From contig NZ_JAUFPS010000023.1 in NCBI RefSeq assembly GCF_030409315.1, forward strand, positions 38,817 through 102,816: DNA of 64,000 nucleotides. The letters are read 5' to 3'. A model generated the notes under the pieces. It saw only the letters and a list, made by a program, of their open reading frames with translations, was not told the origin of the DNA and searched no databases. The translations under genes were made by a program, and so were the position numbers. The stretch is from Mucilaginibacter flavus (GTDB taxonomy: Bacteria > Bacteroidota > Bacteroidia > Sphingobacteriales > Sphingobacteriaceae). Position 1 is the first letter of the stretch. The number at the start of each line of letters is the position of its first letter. Positions 46,809 to 56,714 of the stretch are shown here, piece by piece.

Positions 46809-47252
46809 ATGGCACAAACGCTTCATAACTTTCATTTCGAAGATTTGCTTACCCGGCATCATCTAAAAAAAACTGCCCCCAGGCTTAGGGTATTATCTAT
46901 GATGTCGTCGCGCAATACGGCGACGTCACAACCCGACCTGGAAAGCGTAATGAATGATATTGACCGCGTTACCTTATACCGTATCCTGAGCGCGTTCGAG
47001 GAGAAAGGAATCATACACAAGGTGTTTGATTTAAACGGAACTGCCAATTATGCCCTGTGCACTTCTAATTGCGATGAAGGTCATCACCACGATGAGCACC
47101 TGCACTTTAACTGTACCAATTGCAAAAATGTGTATTGCCTTAATGATATGCAGTTGCCTGCCATTAACCTGCCCGCCGGTTTCGAGCCGCAGGCTTTTAC
47201 TTTATACGCAAGCGGCTTATGCCCCAAATGCAGCAAAAAGGCCGTGAAATAA
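46809..47252 (+). CDS. Fur family transcriptional regulator
   Basis: 147 residues. The winged HTH contains TLYRILSAFEEKGIIHKV. The metal-binding part has HHHDEHLHFNC and two CxxC pairs (CTNC and CPKC), the structural-zinc signature of Fur, Zur and PerR. Which metal is sensed cannot be told. The TAA stop overlaps the ATG of the next gene by one base, so a cell-wall amidase is translated directly after it. Confidence 0.9.
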   Translation: MAQTLHNFHFEDLLTRHHLKKTAPRLRVLSMMSSRNTATSQPDLESVMNDIDRVTLYRILSAFEEKGIIHKVFDLNGTANYALCTSNCDEGHHHDEHLHFNCTNCKNVYCLNDMQLPAINLPAGFEPQAFTLYASGLCPKCSKKAVK

Positions 47253-48091
47253 TGAGGTCTACTAAAAAATTATTGTCTGCCCTAATCATGAACGTTGGCA
47301 TTTTGTCCTTGTTCCTTGTTCTTTGCTCATTCCAATCCCCCAAAGATACCATACCAGCCACTTCTACCTTCCGGTTTAAAACGGTAATTATTGATGCCGG
47401 CCATGGCGGTAAAGATCCGGGTGCAAGGGGCTCGTATTCAGTTGAGAAAAACGTAACCTTAGCCATAGCCAAACGACTAAAACTGGCTATTGATACAAGC
47501 ATGAGTATGAAAGGCCTCACCACGGTGATGACCCGTACCGATGATACTTTTATTCCGCTTAACCAGCGCTCAAATATTGGTAACCAGGCACATGGCAACC
47601 TGTTTATTTCCATCCACTGTAATTCATCGCCCGAAGGCACGGCAGCTATAGCGCATAAACGCAAAGGGGTATTGCTGTTAGTATATGGTTTTCACCGGTT
47701 GAGGGAGCAGGAGGAAGCTGTAAGGGAAAACTCGTCCATTTTTCAGGAAAAGGATTACAAGCAAAACTATGAGGCCTATGATCAAACCGATCCGGCTAAC
47801 GCTATCATCCTCAATGCTTACATTCAAAAATACCGCAAGCAAAGCATCCTTTTTGGCGATTTACTGAACGCCGAGTTTACCGATCATGATGGCCGCGCCA
47901 GCGAAGGCGTAAAGGAGCAGGGCGTACTGGTACTGGCCCATAGCGCCATGCCCGCTGTATTGATAGAAACGGGTTTTGTAAACAATCCCGAGGAGGAAGA
48001 TTACCTGAACTCCGAGGCCGGCCAGAATGAGATTGTGCAAACCATTATAACCGCTATAAATAATTATCGTAAAGCTATTGGAGCCTTGTAG
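47252..48091 (+). CDS. N-acetylmuramoyl-L-alanine amidase (Amidase_3, AmiC-like)
   Basis: 279 residues from the ATG that forms a TAATG overlap with the fur-type gene; the earlier in-frame ATG lies inside fur. Signal peptide about 1-30. Zinc ligands and catalytic residues of Amidase_3 are all visible: DAGHGGKDPGA (His), SVEKNVTLAIAKRL (Glu), FISIHCNS (His) and VLIETGFVNNPEEEDYL (Glu). It cleaves the bond between MurNAc and L-Ala in the peptidoglycan stem. Confidence 0.92.
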   Translation: MRSTKKLLSALIMNVGILSLFLVLCSFQSPKDTIPATSTFRFKTVIIDAGHGGKDPGARGSYSVEKNVTLAIAKRLKLAIDTSMSMKGLTTVMTRTDDTFIPLNQRSNIGNQAHGNLFISIHCNSSPEGTAAIAHKRKGVLLLVYGFHRLREQEEAVRENSSIFQEKDYKQNYEAYDQTDPANAIILNAYIQKYRKQSILFGDLLNAEFTDHDGRASEGVKEQGVLVLAHSAMPAVLIETGFVNNPEEEDYLNSEAGQNEIVQTIITAINNYRKAIGAL

Positions 48092-48326
48092 GTTTTAAGT
48101 ATTCCAACCATTTAAAAAGCGGGGACTGTGCGATTCCTTCCTTGGGGAAGGGGAGGTAGGGGTTTAGCCAATATTTCGATAACATAGGTTACACTCATTT
48201 TATGGCTCCTTTCTGCAAATGCTGCCGCTTATATCGAACCTGTTGACTGCGAATTGAAAATCTTTCAATAGCATAGGTCTTAAACTCAGTGGTATCCCCT
48301 ATATTCGGTTTTGAAAATTACTGCCG

Positions 48327-50618
48327 ATGAAACTATCCAACCTCAGCCAACTACTTTTTTGTCTTATCTGTTTTTTTACGCTGATCAATTCCGCATCAGC
48401 CCAAACTAAAGAACAGGGCATTATTCCCCAACCTTATAAAGTGCAAAAAGGTGCAGGCATTTTCACTTTTTCGGCTACTACCGGGATAGAACTGGAGGAA
48501 AACATCAATCCACATAATCTTGACTTTTTTAAACACTACCTAAAGTCTGTTTCAGGTATCAACCCCTCTGTTAATAATAAGCTCGTTATTCCGGCTATCA
48601 ACATCAGTATCGATTCCACCCGGGTGCTTCAAAAAGAAGGCTATCAGCTTATCATAAAACAAAAACACATTACTATTCAAGGCCACGATGAGACTGGTGT
48701 ATTTTACGCGTTACAGTCGCTAACCCAACTTATCCATGTAGTCAATGGCAAAGCTACCGTACCGGTTTGCACCATTGAGGATCATCCCCGTTTTGCTTAC
48801 CGGGGGATGCATCTGGATGTTAGCCGCCATTTTTTTACCGTACAAACTATCAAAAAATGGATAGACCTGCTGGCCCTGTACAAGATCAACACCTTTCACT
48901 GGCACCTTACCGACGACCAGGGCTGGCGCATCGAAATTAAAAAATACCCATTGCTGCAAAGTATATCCGCCTATCGCGATGAAACCATCATCGGCCATAA
49001 AAGGGATAGCCCGCACCGCTTTGACGGCAAGCGTTATGGAGGTTACTACACCCAGGATGAGGTAAAGGACGTAGTAAAATACGCCATGCAAAGGCATATC
49101 AGCATTATCCCCGAAATTGAAATGCCGGGGCATGCATTGGCTGCATTGGCCGCCTATCCGCAATTGGGTTGTACAGGCGGTCCGTATAAAACGGCTACTT
49201 ACTGGGGTATTTTTGACGATGTATACTGTGCCGGTAACGACGAAACTTTCACCTTTTTGCAAAACGTGTTGGATGAAGTGCTGCCGCTTTTCCCATCAAA
49301 ATATATTCACATAGGTGGCGATGAATGCCCTAAAACCAAATGGAAAACCTGCCCCAAATGTCAAAAACGCATTAAGGAAGAGCATTTGAAAGATGAACAC
49401 GAGCTGCAAAGTTACTTTATTGGCAGGATGGAAAAATATCTGAACAGCAAAGGCAGGCAGATCATTGGCTGGGACGAAATACTGGAAGGCGGACTAACTC
49501 CCGGTGCCACCGTAATGAGCTGGACCGGCGAGGAGGGCGGGATTGCCGCGGCCAAACAACACCACGATGCCATCATGACGCCCGAAAAGTATGTATACCT
49601 CGATTATTTCCAGTCGCTTTACGGGGCGGAGCCTATTGCAGGCGGCGGTTACACACCACTAAGCAAAGTTTATAATTACGAGCCGATAACCAAAGAACTC
49701 ACCGGCGATGAAGCCAAATACATCAAAGGGGTACAAGCCAACGCCTGGAGCGAATACATGGCCAGCCCGGCCCAGGCCGAGCGGCAATTATTCCCCCGCA
49801 TGCTGGCCCTGGCCGAAGTGGCCTGGATGGATAAAGATAATAAAGATTATAAGGGATTTTTAAAACGCCTGCGCAACGAGCGCCCACTGCTGCAAAAACT
49901 TAACGTAAATGCCGCCAATACTTTTGATGAAATAACGGGAGATATAGGCACAGCGGCAAATCGTCAAACATCGCTCAGCCTGAACACGACACTGCCTGGC
50001 GGTAAAATATTTTATACTACCAATGGCTCAGTTCCCGGCGTTAAAAGTAAGTTATATACCAAACCACTAACCATTACTTCATCCGGCAATATCAAAGCCG
50101 CGGTATTGAGCAATGGCAGGCAAACGGGTCGGGTATACGAGCAAAGTTTCAGCATCCACAAAGCTGTGGGCAAAACAGTAACACTGATAAATCAACCCAA
50201 AGGCACTTACAATACCGGCGATATCAGCGGCCTGGTGAACGGCGTTTTCGGCAATAAGCTGTACAACGATAGTCAGTGGTACGGCTTTAATGGTGATGAT
50301 CTGGATGCAACTGTTGATCTGGGATCGGTGCAATCTGTTTCCAAACTCGGCATCAATATCCTCAAATACCATTGGCAAAAGATGTGGGAGCCAACTCAGC
50401 TTACTTTCGAAGTATCCACCGACGGAAAGACCTACACTGAAGTTTATCGCCAAACCGAGTTTAAAGAAAACGGAATCAACGCTGTACGCGCCAACATCGC
50501 GCCAACACAGGCACGTTACATCAGGGTTAAGGGAACTAACAAAGGCATCATCCCACCTGGAGAATACATAGCCGGAGCAAAAGCGTGGTTGCTGGTGGAT
50601 GAAATAGTAGTAGAGTAG
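48327..50618 (+). CDS. Beta-N-acetylhexosaminidase (GH20)
   Basis: 763 residues with a signal peptide about 1-25. GH20b N-terminal domain (about 30-155), GH20 catalytic barrel (about 158-500) with the Asp332-Glu333 pair in HIGGDECPKTKW, a chitobiase-type C-terminal domain (about 545-600, FYTTNGSVP), and an F5/8C-like module (about 630-760, IRVKGTNKG). It releases terminal GlcNAc or GalNAc from glycans. It lies 235 bases after the amidase, so the two may serve cell-wall or chitin turnover together. Confidence 0.95.
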   Translation: MKLSNLSQLLFCLICFFTLINSASAQTKEQGIIPQPYKVQKGAGIFTFSATTGIELEENINPHNLDFFKHYLKSVSGINPSVNNKLVIPAINISIDSTRVLQKEGYQLIIKQKHITIQGHDETGVFYALQSLTQLIHVVNGKATVPVCTIEDHPRFAYRGMHLDVSRHFFTVQTIKKWIDLLALYKINTFHWHLTDDQGWRIEIKKYPLLQSISAYRDETIIGHKRDSPHRFDGKRYGGYYTQDEVKDVVKYAMQRHISIIPEIEMPGHALAALAAYPQLGCTGGPYKTATYWGIFDDVYCAGNDETFTFLQNVLDEVLPLFPSKYIHIGGDECPKTKWKTCPKCQKRIKEEHLKDEHELQSYFIGRMEKYLNSKGRQIIGWDEILEGGLTPGATVMSWTGEEGGIAAAKQHHDAIMTPEKYVYLDYFQSLYGAEPIAGGGYTPLSKVYNYEPITKELTGDEAKYIKGVQANAWSEYMASPAQAERQLFPRMLALAEVAWMDKDNKDYKGFLKRLRNERPLLQKLNVNAANTFDEITGDIGTAANRQTSLSLNTTLPGGKIFYTTNGSVPGVKSKLYTKPLTITSSGNIKAAVLSNGRQTGRVYEQSFSIHKAVGKTVTLINQPKGTYNTGDISGLVNGVFGNKLYNDSQWYGFNGDDLDATVDLGSVQSVSKLGINILKYHWQKMWEPTQLTFEVSTDGKTYTEVYRQTEFKENGINAVRANIAPTQARYIRVKGTNKGIIPPGEYIAGAKAWLLVDEIVVE

Positions 50619-51200
50619 TTGTTTAGTATCAAGTAGTCAGTATCAAGTATCAAGATATTTTTGTCGAGGAAATAAAAGAAGTATCGTTGCCTCGTTGTTT
50701 TCAAAGGTACAAGAACTGAATTTTAACAACAGGTCACTCTCGCTTTCCCAAATGTGTCAGCAGAGCAGCTTCGGGCGAAAACAGGCAGAACGATGGTGGG
50801 CTGTGCGGTGGCAGGGCATAGGAAGTTTTTGCATGTGCGGGACTATGAGGGCAAGGGCAAAATAATTCCAGCCCAGGTTCTGCCCGTTTTGCAGGGAAAA
50901 GGCCTGTGCGGCAAAGAAGCCTTTCTGCTGACTTGATTTTTTGGTTACTTTTTTATCAAGAAAAAAGTAACAAGCCCTTTCCCGCGGCGAATGAGCGGGC
51001 CGATGTTTGTCCTTGCTACAAAATAAGCTTGGTTTGATGTAGATAGTCACAAGTACTCAGCCTTCTTGGGGAAAATTCGTTTGCTCTGGGTGTCCTTGAA
51101 AAGGGACTCTGGGCCCGCCTGCTAAGTAGTCAGTGATGGTGTCATGAGAAAACTAATCCCTCAGGGTGCTCTGCCGAGCGACCCTGAGGGTACTGTAAAA
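50619..51200. repeat. Intergenic region with several common repeats
   Basis: No gene in 582 bases. It begins with short AGTATCAAGTAGT-type repeats near 50626-50653. GTTACTTTTTT (50944-50954) / AAAAAAGTAAC (50961-50971) is a hairpin. CCCTCAGGGT (51158-51167) / ACCCTGAGGG (51181-51190) is a second. The last 74 bases (51117-51190) are one copy of a direct repeat found again at 53979-54054. Confidence 0.65.
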
Positions 51201-53378
51201 TTAGTTTAATAGTTTTATCCTGATACCGGCATTGACCACCGTTCCTTCTAAAGGAGCAAAAACATCTTTAAAATCGGGATTAGTAATGCTACCAGTATAA
51301 ATAGCTCCCCATTTAGTTTGGCGTTGGTTTGTAAGGTTTTCTGCATTTATAAAAATATCAAGGTGTTTCCACATTTTTTGAACCAGTAAGCCAAATGTGA
51401 TATAGCCTTTGCCTGTTGTACCATCGCTTAATAATTGTGGTCCGGTATAAAAGCTCTCGGCACCAAAACGGAAACTGCCTTCAATTTCATAGGTAGAATC
51501 AAAGCTGAATTGGTTTTTAGGCGTTAGCGGTTGTGTGCTGTTTGTGCCGCTAAAATATTGCCTGGTGTTGGTATAGGTGTAACCCAGGTAAAATACCAAT
51601 TCGTCCATCACCAATTTCACATTAGTTTCGGCTCCTTGTGAAAGCAGGTGGCCGGGTGCATTAATAAAAGTGTTGTTTTGTAGTATCAGTGGTTGATTAA
51701 CCCTTGTTGAAAAAAACAACTGATTAATATTGATAAATGCTTCGTCGCCTAAAGCATTGCGGTAATTGAGGTCGGCATTTAAGCCAAAAGACTGCTCGGC
51801 CCTGGTATTTCCAATGTTTAATGGCTGTATATGCTGATAACCTTCCTGCTCGCTTTGATCATTAAATAGTGTCGGCATTTTATAACCCAGCCCGCCACCT
51901 ATGCGGCTGGTTAAATGACCGGATATCTTAAACAGCGCATTTAGGCGGGGCAAAATAAAAAGCCCGTTTGATGGCTTAACCGGTGCGGGTATATTTTCGT
52001 CAATGCGTAAACCGCTTTCCATAGATAACCAATTGCTGGCTTTATACGTGTTTTGAGCAAACGCGCCTAAAGTAGTCTGATGATAATTTAGATTGTTTTG
52101 CGGCGGCACTGCTGTAAAGTTGTCTGTTATCAAATTGGCTCCTGCCACCCATGAAGCTTTTTCGCCATTGCGTACATAATTAACTTCGCTAAAAGAGGAT
52201 AGTTGTTGCCCTTTAAAGCCAAATCCGGGTTCTTCAAAATCGCGGTGAAAGTATCCAACCGAATTTTTAAAGTTAATACGACTTTCTTCATCTATTTTAT
52301 GGGTGAACGATAGTTGGGTAGAAAAGCGAAAGGTTTTATTACGCTCAAAATATTGATGAACGTTATCGGCATTGCCATCTACTACCTGTATATCGCCGCC
52401 AAAACGATTTTCATAGGTGGTGTTCACGCCAAACCAGCCGGAGTTATGTTCGTCCATATACAAAAAAAACTTGGGGTTAATGGCTATGCGGTTGGTTTGC
52501 GGAATTGCTGTGAAGCTGCCATCGCCGGGTGCAAAAGCGCCATTGTAATTATAGGCGCCAAAAATGGTGGTGCCAATGTGCTTCCATTTTTGGCTGTAAT
52601 AAATACTCGCGTCGGCACCTTTGGCCGTAGTGCCGTTTAATAACAGGGTTAACTCGGGCGCTTTTTCGGGTACCTTGCTAATTAAATTTACCAACCCGGC
52701 AATGGCTCCGCCGCCATATAAAGTAGAGGCCGAGCCTTTGATAAACTCTACCTGGCGTAAATTAAGCGGACTAATTTGCACTAAGCTTAAATTGCCCGCA
52801 AAGCCTGCATAAAGCGGCATACCATCCTGCAATAATTGTGTGTAGCGGCTATCTAATCCCTGGATGCGGAAATTAGCCGTACCGCTCACTGCCGAAGTTT
52901 GCTGTACGTGTATGCCTGTAGTTTCGCCCAATAGCATTTTAATATCGCCTGGCCGCATGGTACTTTTTTCATCCAATTCTTCTAAGGGCAATGCCTCAAT
53001 ATGGGTTGGTACATCGCGCAGGTTTTGGTTAGTGCGGGTAGTTTGAACCATCACTTCTGCCAGTTCGCCGGTAGCAGGCCCTAAGCTGACTACAGTTGGG
53101 ATATTGAGGTATTGCATGGGGAAACTATAAACCTTTTCGCTTTTGGCAAAACCGGTGTAACTGATTTCAATTTCAAAACGCCCGTTTGGGATATTATTGA
53201 TAATAATTAATCCGCTTGTATCGGCAATGGCCGAAATCTTAAGATCGGGAATAAAGGCTGTTGCTCCTTTCATCGCAACTTTGGTTTCATCGTTAATTAC
53301 TTTGGCTTTAAAAATATTTTGCGCCGCTGCCCAATGCGATAAAAGCACGCAGAGTATGAGAATGAATTTTTTTTTCAT
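51201..53378 (-). CDS. TonB-dependent outer-membrane receptor
   Basis: 725 residues starting at MKKKFILIL (the seven codons before it are excluded). Signal peptide about 1-20 (HWAAAQ), a short carboxypeptidase-regulatory-like domain (about 22-100), the plug with MLLGETTGIHVQQTSAVSGT and SASTLYGGGAIAGLVNLISKVP divided over it, and a barrel. It follows a 132-residue gene on the same strand by 73 bases. Substrate unknown; metal or siderophore uptake is the usual role of this type. Confidence 0.92.
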   Translation of the reverse strand: MKKKFILILCVLLSHWAAAQNIFKAKVINDETKVAMKGATAFIPDLKISAIADTSGLIIINNIPNGRFEIEISYTGFAKSEKVYSFPMQYLNIPTVVSLGPATGELAEVMVQTTRTNQNLRDVPTHIEALPLEELDEKSTMRPGDIKMLLGETTGIHVQQTSAVSGTANFRIQGLDSRYTQLLQDGMPLYAGFAGNLSLVQISPLNLRQVEFIKGSASTLYGGGAIAGLVNLISKVPEKAPELTLLLNGTTAKGADASIYYSQKWKHIGTTIFGAYNYNGAFAPGDGSFTAIPQTNRIAINPKFFLYMDEHNSGWFGVNTTYENRFGGDIQVVDGNADNVHQYFERNKTFRFSTQLSFTHKIDEESRINFKNSVGYFHRDFEEPGFGFKGQQLSSFSEVNYVRNGEKASWVAGANLITDNFTAVPPQNNLNYHQTTLGAFAQNTYKASNWLSMESGLRIDENIPAPVKPSNGLFILPRLNALFKISGHLTSRIGGGLGYKMPTLFNDQSEQEGYQHIQPLNIGNTRAEQSFGLNADLNYRNALGDEAFININQLFFSTRVNQPLILQNNTFINAPGHLLSQGAETNVKLVMDELVFYLGYTYTNTRQYFSGTNSTQPLTPKNQFSFDSTYEIEGSFRFGAESFYTGPQLLSDGTTGKGYITFGLLVQKMWKHLDIFINAENLTNQRQTKWGAIYTGSITNPDFKDVFAPLEGTVVNAGIRIKLLN

Positions 53379-53451
53379 GAATATAAATTGAGCCCGCACA
53401 TAAAAATGCCGGGCAGATAGATAAATAGATAGTAAACTTTAGTTGGTATTA

Positions 53452-53850
53452 TTAGGCAAGTGGCGGCCTGAAAAGCTCGTTTCGATACTCAGATGTGTAA
53501 AATACCTGGGTAGATGAGCGATGGGGTAAAATGAAGAATGGGGCGATAAATAAAGTAATGGATGGTTGGTTTACCAACACGTTTGAGGGGCTGGCCTGGT
53601 GCTGAAATTGCACGTCGTTTCCCTTAACCGGTATTTTATCATGTTCATTATGGCCAAATATTTGTTTACCATGCAGTAAGTAATCGCCTATAAAATCAAT
53701 AACACCTAACTCCTCCGCAGAGGTGATCCTGGTGTAATTATGGTACATGTTTGGAATATCACTTATCAGCGAGAAATCTCCCAGGGGCAATATGATGCTC
53801 CCCGTTAAAAACAAGCTTGCTAAAAAGTAACATATAAATTTCCTGAACAT
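53452..53850 (-). CDS. Small secreted or membrane-anchored companion of a TonB receptor
   Basis: 132 residues with a hydrophobic N-terminus (about 5-25). The mature part has DFIGDYLLHGKQ, HNEHDKIPVKGND and VQFQHQAS, and ends in RPPLA. Small proteins of this layout, with conserved His near a D-K-x-P motif, are often next to metal-type TonB receptors in Bacteroidota. Function unknown. It lies directly upstream of the receptor, in the same operon. Confidence 0.65.
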   Translation of the reverse strand: MFRKFICYFLASLFLTGSIILPLGDFSLISDIPNMYHNYTRITSAEELGVIDFIGDYLLHGKQIFGHNEHDKIPVKGNDVQFQHQASPSNVLVNQPSITLFIAPFFILPHRSSTQVFYTSEYRNELFRPPLA

Positions 53851-54282
53851 TGATCAAAGATACAAAAGCCTGGCAGGCTGCAGAGCTTTTATTTATAGTA
53901 ATGTATACTCAACTGCTAAAAGTAACTTTTCTTGTACCATCGGCACCCCCAAAAGTCTCATTGCAACGCCCCGGGGCGGCCTGCTAAGTAGTCAGCGGTG
54001 GTATTATGAGTAAAGGAATCCACATCAGGGTCCTCTACCGCGAGGCCCAGAGGGACATGAAGAATGCATTAAAATCATTTTCAAATTTTCAAATACTCAA
54101 ATTTTCAAATTACTTTCATCTGCATAATTCCCGCCTGTCAAAAATCTTGATACTTGATACTTACTACTTGATACTACCTAAATTTTCCTATTTTTATAAC
54201 CAAACATCATTACGTGCGTTATGTTGTGATAACAATATTTAACAAATGTTATTTTACATTATAGCACTGCAAGCATAACTCA
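53851..54282. repeat. Intergenic region with direct-repeat copy and AT-rich repeats
   Basis: No gene in 432 bases. 53979-54054 is the second copy of the repeat at 51117-51190. 54062-54120 consists of AT-rich TTCAAATTTTCAAAT-type repeats, followed by a CTTGATACTTACTACTTGA element at about 54145-54175. Confidence 0.6.
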
Positions 54283-55722
54283 ATGAGCAAAGTATTTACG
54301 ATAACCGAAGGCTTGGAAAATATGGGCGCTTTGCGAACGGGCGGACAAGGCTCTGTTTATAAAGGCAGGCGTTACGGCCCCATCATCACAGCGGTAAAGT
54401 TATTGCCGACCCCCATCCATACCGAAAGTACCGACGATAAAAATTTCAGAAATTTTCAGAACGAGGTTGAAAAACTGAAAAAGGTGAACGAAGAGCCTAA
54501 CCCCAACGTGGTTAAGATCTTAAACTCCGGTATTACCGAAAGTGGTTCGTTCCCTTTTATCGAAATGGAATATATTGATGGCCCGGATTTGGAAGACCTG
54601 TTGAAAGCACCTCACGAGCCGATATTTACCATTAAAGAGATCATTAAACTGGCCGATCAACTTGCAAACGCGCTATCGCACTGCCACAAGGTATCGGTAA
54701 AGCATGGTGATATTAAAAGCAATAACGTAAAGTTCAATATTCATACAGGCAATTATGTATTGCTGGATTTTGGTCTTTCGGCCATGTCTGACGATCAGCG
54801 TCGCACCAGTATCCGCCACGCAGGCGCTATTGAATTTATGGCACCAGAGCAAAACGAAGGGTTGATGTACTTCCAAACGGATGTATATAGCTTTGGTATC
54901 ATTTTGTACGAACTCATAGGCGGTCAGGTGCCTTTCCCCCTTAAAGATAACGGCGAAACCGCCCGCAACGCCGTGATGCTGGCCCATATGGAAAGCGCGG
55001 TGCCCGATGTAATGGAACTGCGTAAAAAGAACCTGCCCGAAAGCTGGACCGAAGAAAAGAAACAGCATGAAATGCTGGTACCGGCATGGCTGCTCAAAAT
55101 AGTATCCAAATGCCTGGAAAAGGAACCAGAAAACAGGTTCATGAATGGCATTGAACTGCAGGATGCTTTAGTACATAGCAGTATAGCCGCTGTGAACAGC
55201 AACCAGGTTGATGATTCATGGAACGCGTCGGTACTGTTAAAAGAGAACGAGCGTTTGCAAGGTTTGTTACTATACTACCAGGAAGCCGAAAGCGCCAGGG
55301 GCGTACATGTTATAAACACTGCCGCCGAAACGCCGGTTGTGGTTGGCAAACATACTGTACGTATTTCCAAGCCCATTTTTATCAGTTTAATTGTAATCCT
55401 TATCGCGCTTACCGGGTTTTCGGCAGTGTTGGGTTTTAAACACCGCAGGGGTATTTACAATACGCTTTTTAAATCAACCACACCGCAACGGGATACGCTA
55501 AGCAAAACCGGCCCCGCAATTAAACAGGAAGAAAATAACCTGGCAAAGCCAGATTCGCAGGTGAGTACGCACCCGGATGATAATGCAAACGGCGCGGGCG
55601 TACCACCGGAAGTTGATTCACTGGCCGATTCGATTTTGCGTGGGGTGAAGCATAAATCTACCAATCCGCAATTTTATCGCGATAGCGTAAAAAAAGCCGA
55701 TACATCAAAATTGAGTTTTTAG
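54283..55722 (+). CDS. Ser/Thr protein kinase, membrane-anchored
   Basis: 479 residues. Kinase domain about 10-295: Gly-rich loop GGQGSVYKG (20-28), Lys39 in AVKLL, catalytic loop HGDIKSNN (Asp143, Asn148; HGD in place of HRD), DFG at 162-164, and APEQN. A linker, one membrane helix (about 365-387) and a Pro/Ser-rich extracytoplasmic tail follow. The bacterial PknB-type layout, without PASTA repeats. It is the first gene of an operon with a PP2C phosphatase and two FHA-type proteins, which implies reversible phosphorylation of cell-wall factors. Confidence 0.94.
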   Translation: MSKVFTITEGLENMGALRTGGQGSVYKGRRYGPIITAVKLLPTPIHTESTDDKNFRNFQNEVEKLKKVNEEPNPNVVKILNSGITESGSFPFIEMEYIDGPDLEDLLKAPHEPIFTIKEIIKLADQLANALSHCHKVSVKHGDIKSNNVKFNIHTGNYVLLDFGLSAMSDDQRRTSIRHAGAIEFMAPEQNEGLMYFQTDVYSFGIILYELIGGQVPFPLKDNGETARNAVMLAHMESAVPDVMELRKKNLPESWTEEKKQHEMLVPAWLLKIVSKCLEKEPENRFMNGIELQDALVHSSIAAVNSNQVDDSWNASVLLKENERLQGLLLYYQEAESARGVHVINTAAETPVVVGKHTVRISKPIFISLIVILIALTGFSAVLGFKHRRGIYNTLFKSTTPQRDTLSKTGPAIKQEENNLAKPDSQVSTHPDDNANGAGVPPEVDSLADSILRGVKHKSTNPQFYRDSVKKADTSKLSF

Positions 55723-55751
55723 TTAATACACGATATCTAAATGCTGACCGA

Positions 55752-56714
55752 ATGGAATCAAAATCTACATTTTGGCAAAAAATAGGTTTACAGGACTGGT
55801 TTTTGCCAAATGGCAAAGCTGCCGCTGTAGCCGCCGTACAAAATAAAGCCCTTACGCCCGATGATGTTTATATGTACATTATCGAAAAATTTAAAGAATC
55901 AATAGCCCAGCTTTCCTTTGCCGATAGGGTAGTATTTTACCACGAATACATCATCAGCTTCAACGAAGAAGATTACCTGGAGTTTATCAATAACCGCTCG
56001 GGCTTGTTCGGTATTATCGTTCATGAATCGGTTAAAAAGTTTTATGAGTTGTTAAGCGAACACCAGGAATTTGGTAAAAAGGTGGAGCCATCAAGCTCGA
56101 AATGGGTTTTCAGGCTGGTATCGCATCCCGACTATAAAAAAGGGGATAAAGGCTTTATTGGCAAGCTGATGCCCGGCAGCAATAAAAAAGAAGAGAACCT
56201 GAGGGTAACTTTCATTCCGCGCCATACGGGTGTCGCCCAAACGCTTGATATCAGCAATGATATTTTAAAAGGCTTTACCTATTACAGCGAAGGTTATTAC
56301 GAGTTACCATACTCCAACGAGTTGCATTATAACGAGAAGGAAGTGGTGAAACCCGGTCAGCAGGTATTGGCGCGTTTAGATACCATTATGCCCGATAAAC
56401 AGTTTGTTGGCCGTAAGGTGGAGTTTTTGGTGAAGAATGAGGATATCGTGGTATCGGGCAATGAAGAAACCCGGGAAGATGCCTCGGTTTTTAAAATTCC
56501 GAGCGAGTGGGTAAATACCCCGCACCTGCGCATTCGCCTGAATAAGGCCGACGGCAAATTTTACCTGGCCTCATTTGGCGAGCTTACCATGATTAATGAG
56601 CAGGAAGTGCCCCGTAGTGATATAAATTCGCCGCAATGGGTGGAGCTACCTTTTAACTCCAAAATATTGCTGAACGGCATCATTGGTATTAACATATTTA
56701 AACCCGAAGCATAA
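55752..56714 (+). CDS. FHA-like protein with a FhaA-type N-terminal region
   Basis: 320 residues, no membrane segment. The last ~90 residues (WVNTPHLRIRLNKADGKFYL, TMINEQEV, SKILLNGIIGINIF) have the strand order of an FHA domain, although the usual Gly-Arg and Ser-x-x-His are not exact (N-T-P-H is the nearest match). The N-terminal ~110 residues are helical and beta with EYIISFNEEDYLEFIN, similar in layout to the N-terminal part of the FHA protein at 62422. It lies 29 bases after the kinase gene. FHA proteins bind phosphothreonine, so this may be a substrate or adaptor. Confidence 0.6.
   Translation: MESKSTFWQKIGLQDWFLPNGKAAAVAAVQNKALTPDDVYMYIIEKFKESIAQLSFADRVVFYHEYIISFNEEDYLEFINNRSGLFGIIVHESVKKFYELLSEHQEFGKKVEPSSSKWVFRLVSHPDYKKGDKGFIGKLMPGSNKKEENLRVTFIPRHTGVAQTLDISNDILKGFTYYSEGYYELPYSNELHYNEKEVVKPGQQVLARLDTIMPDKQFVGRKVEFLVKNEDIVVSGNEETREDASVFKIPSEWVNTPHLRIRLNKADGKFYLASFGELTMINEQEVPRSDINSPQWVELPFNSKILLNGIIGINIFKPEA

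Noticed and set aside
48720..49262. 180-codon minus-strand frame inside the GH20 gene
   Set aside because: Opposite the catalytic barrel with all GH20 motifs; no support of its own.
51117..54054. Composite transposon around the second TonB receptor
   Set aside because: No transposase and no terminal inverted repeats; kept only as a direct-repeat observation.
54006..54242. 78-codon frame before the kinase gene
   Set aside because: It consists of AT-rich repeats and the direct-repeat copy; no family features.
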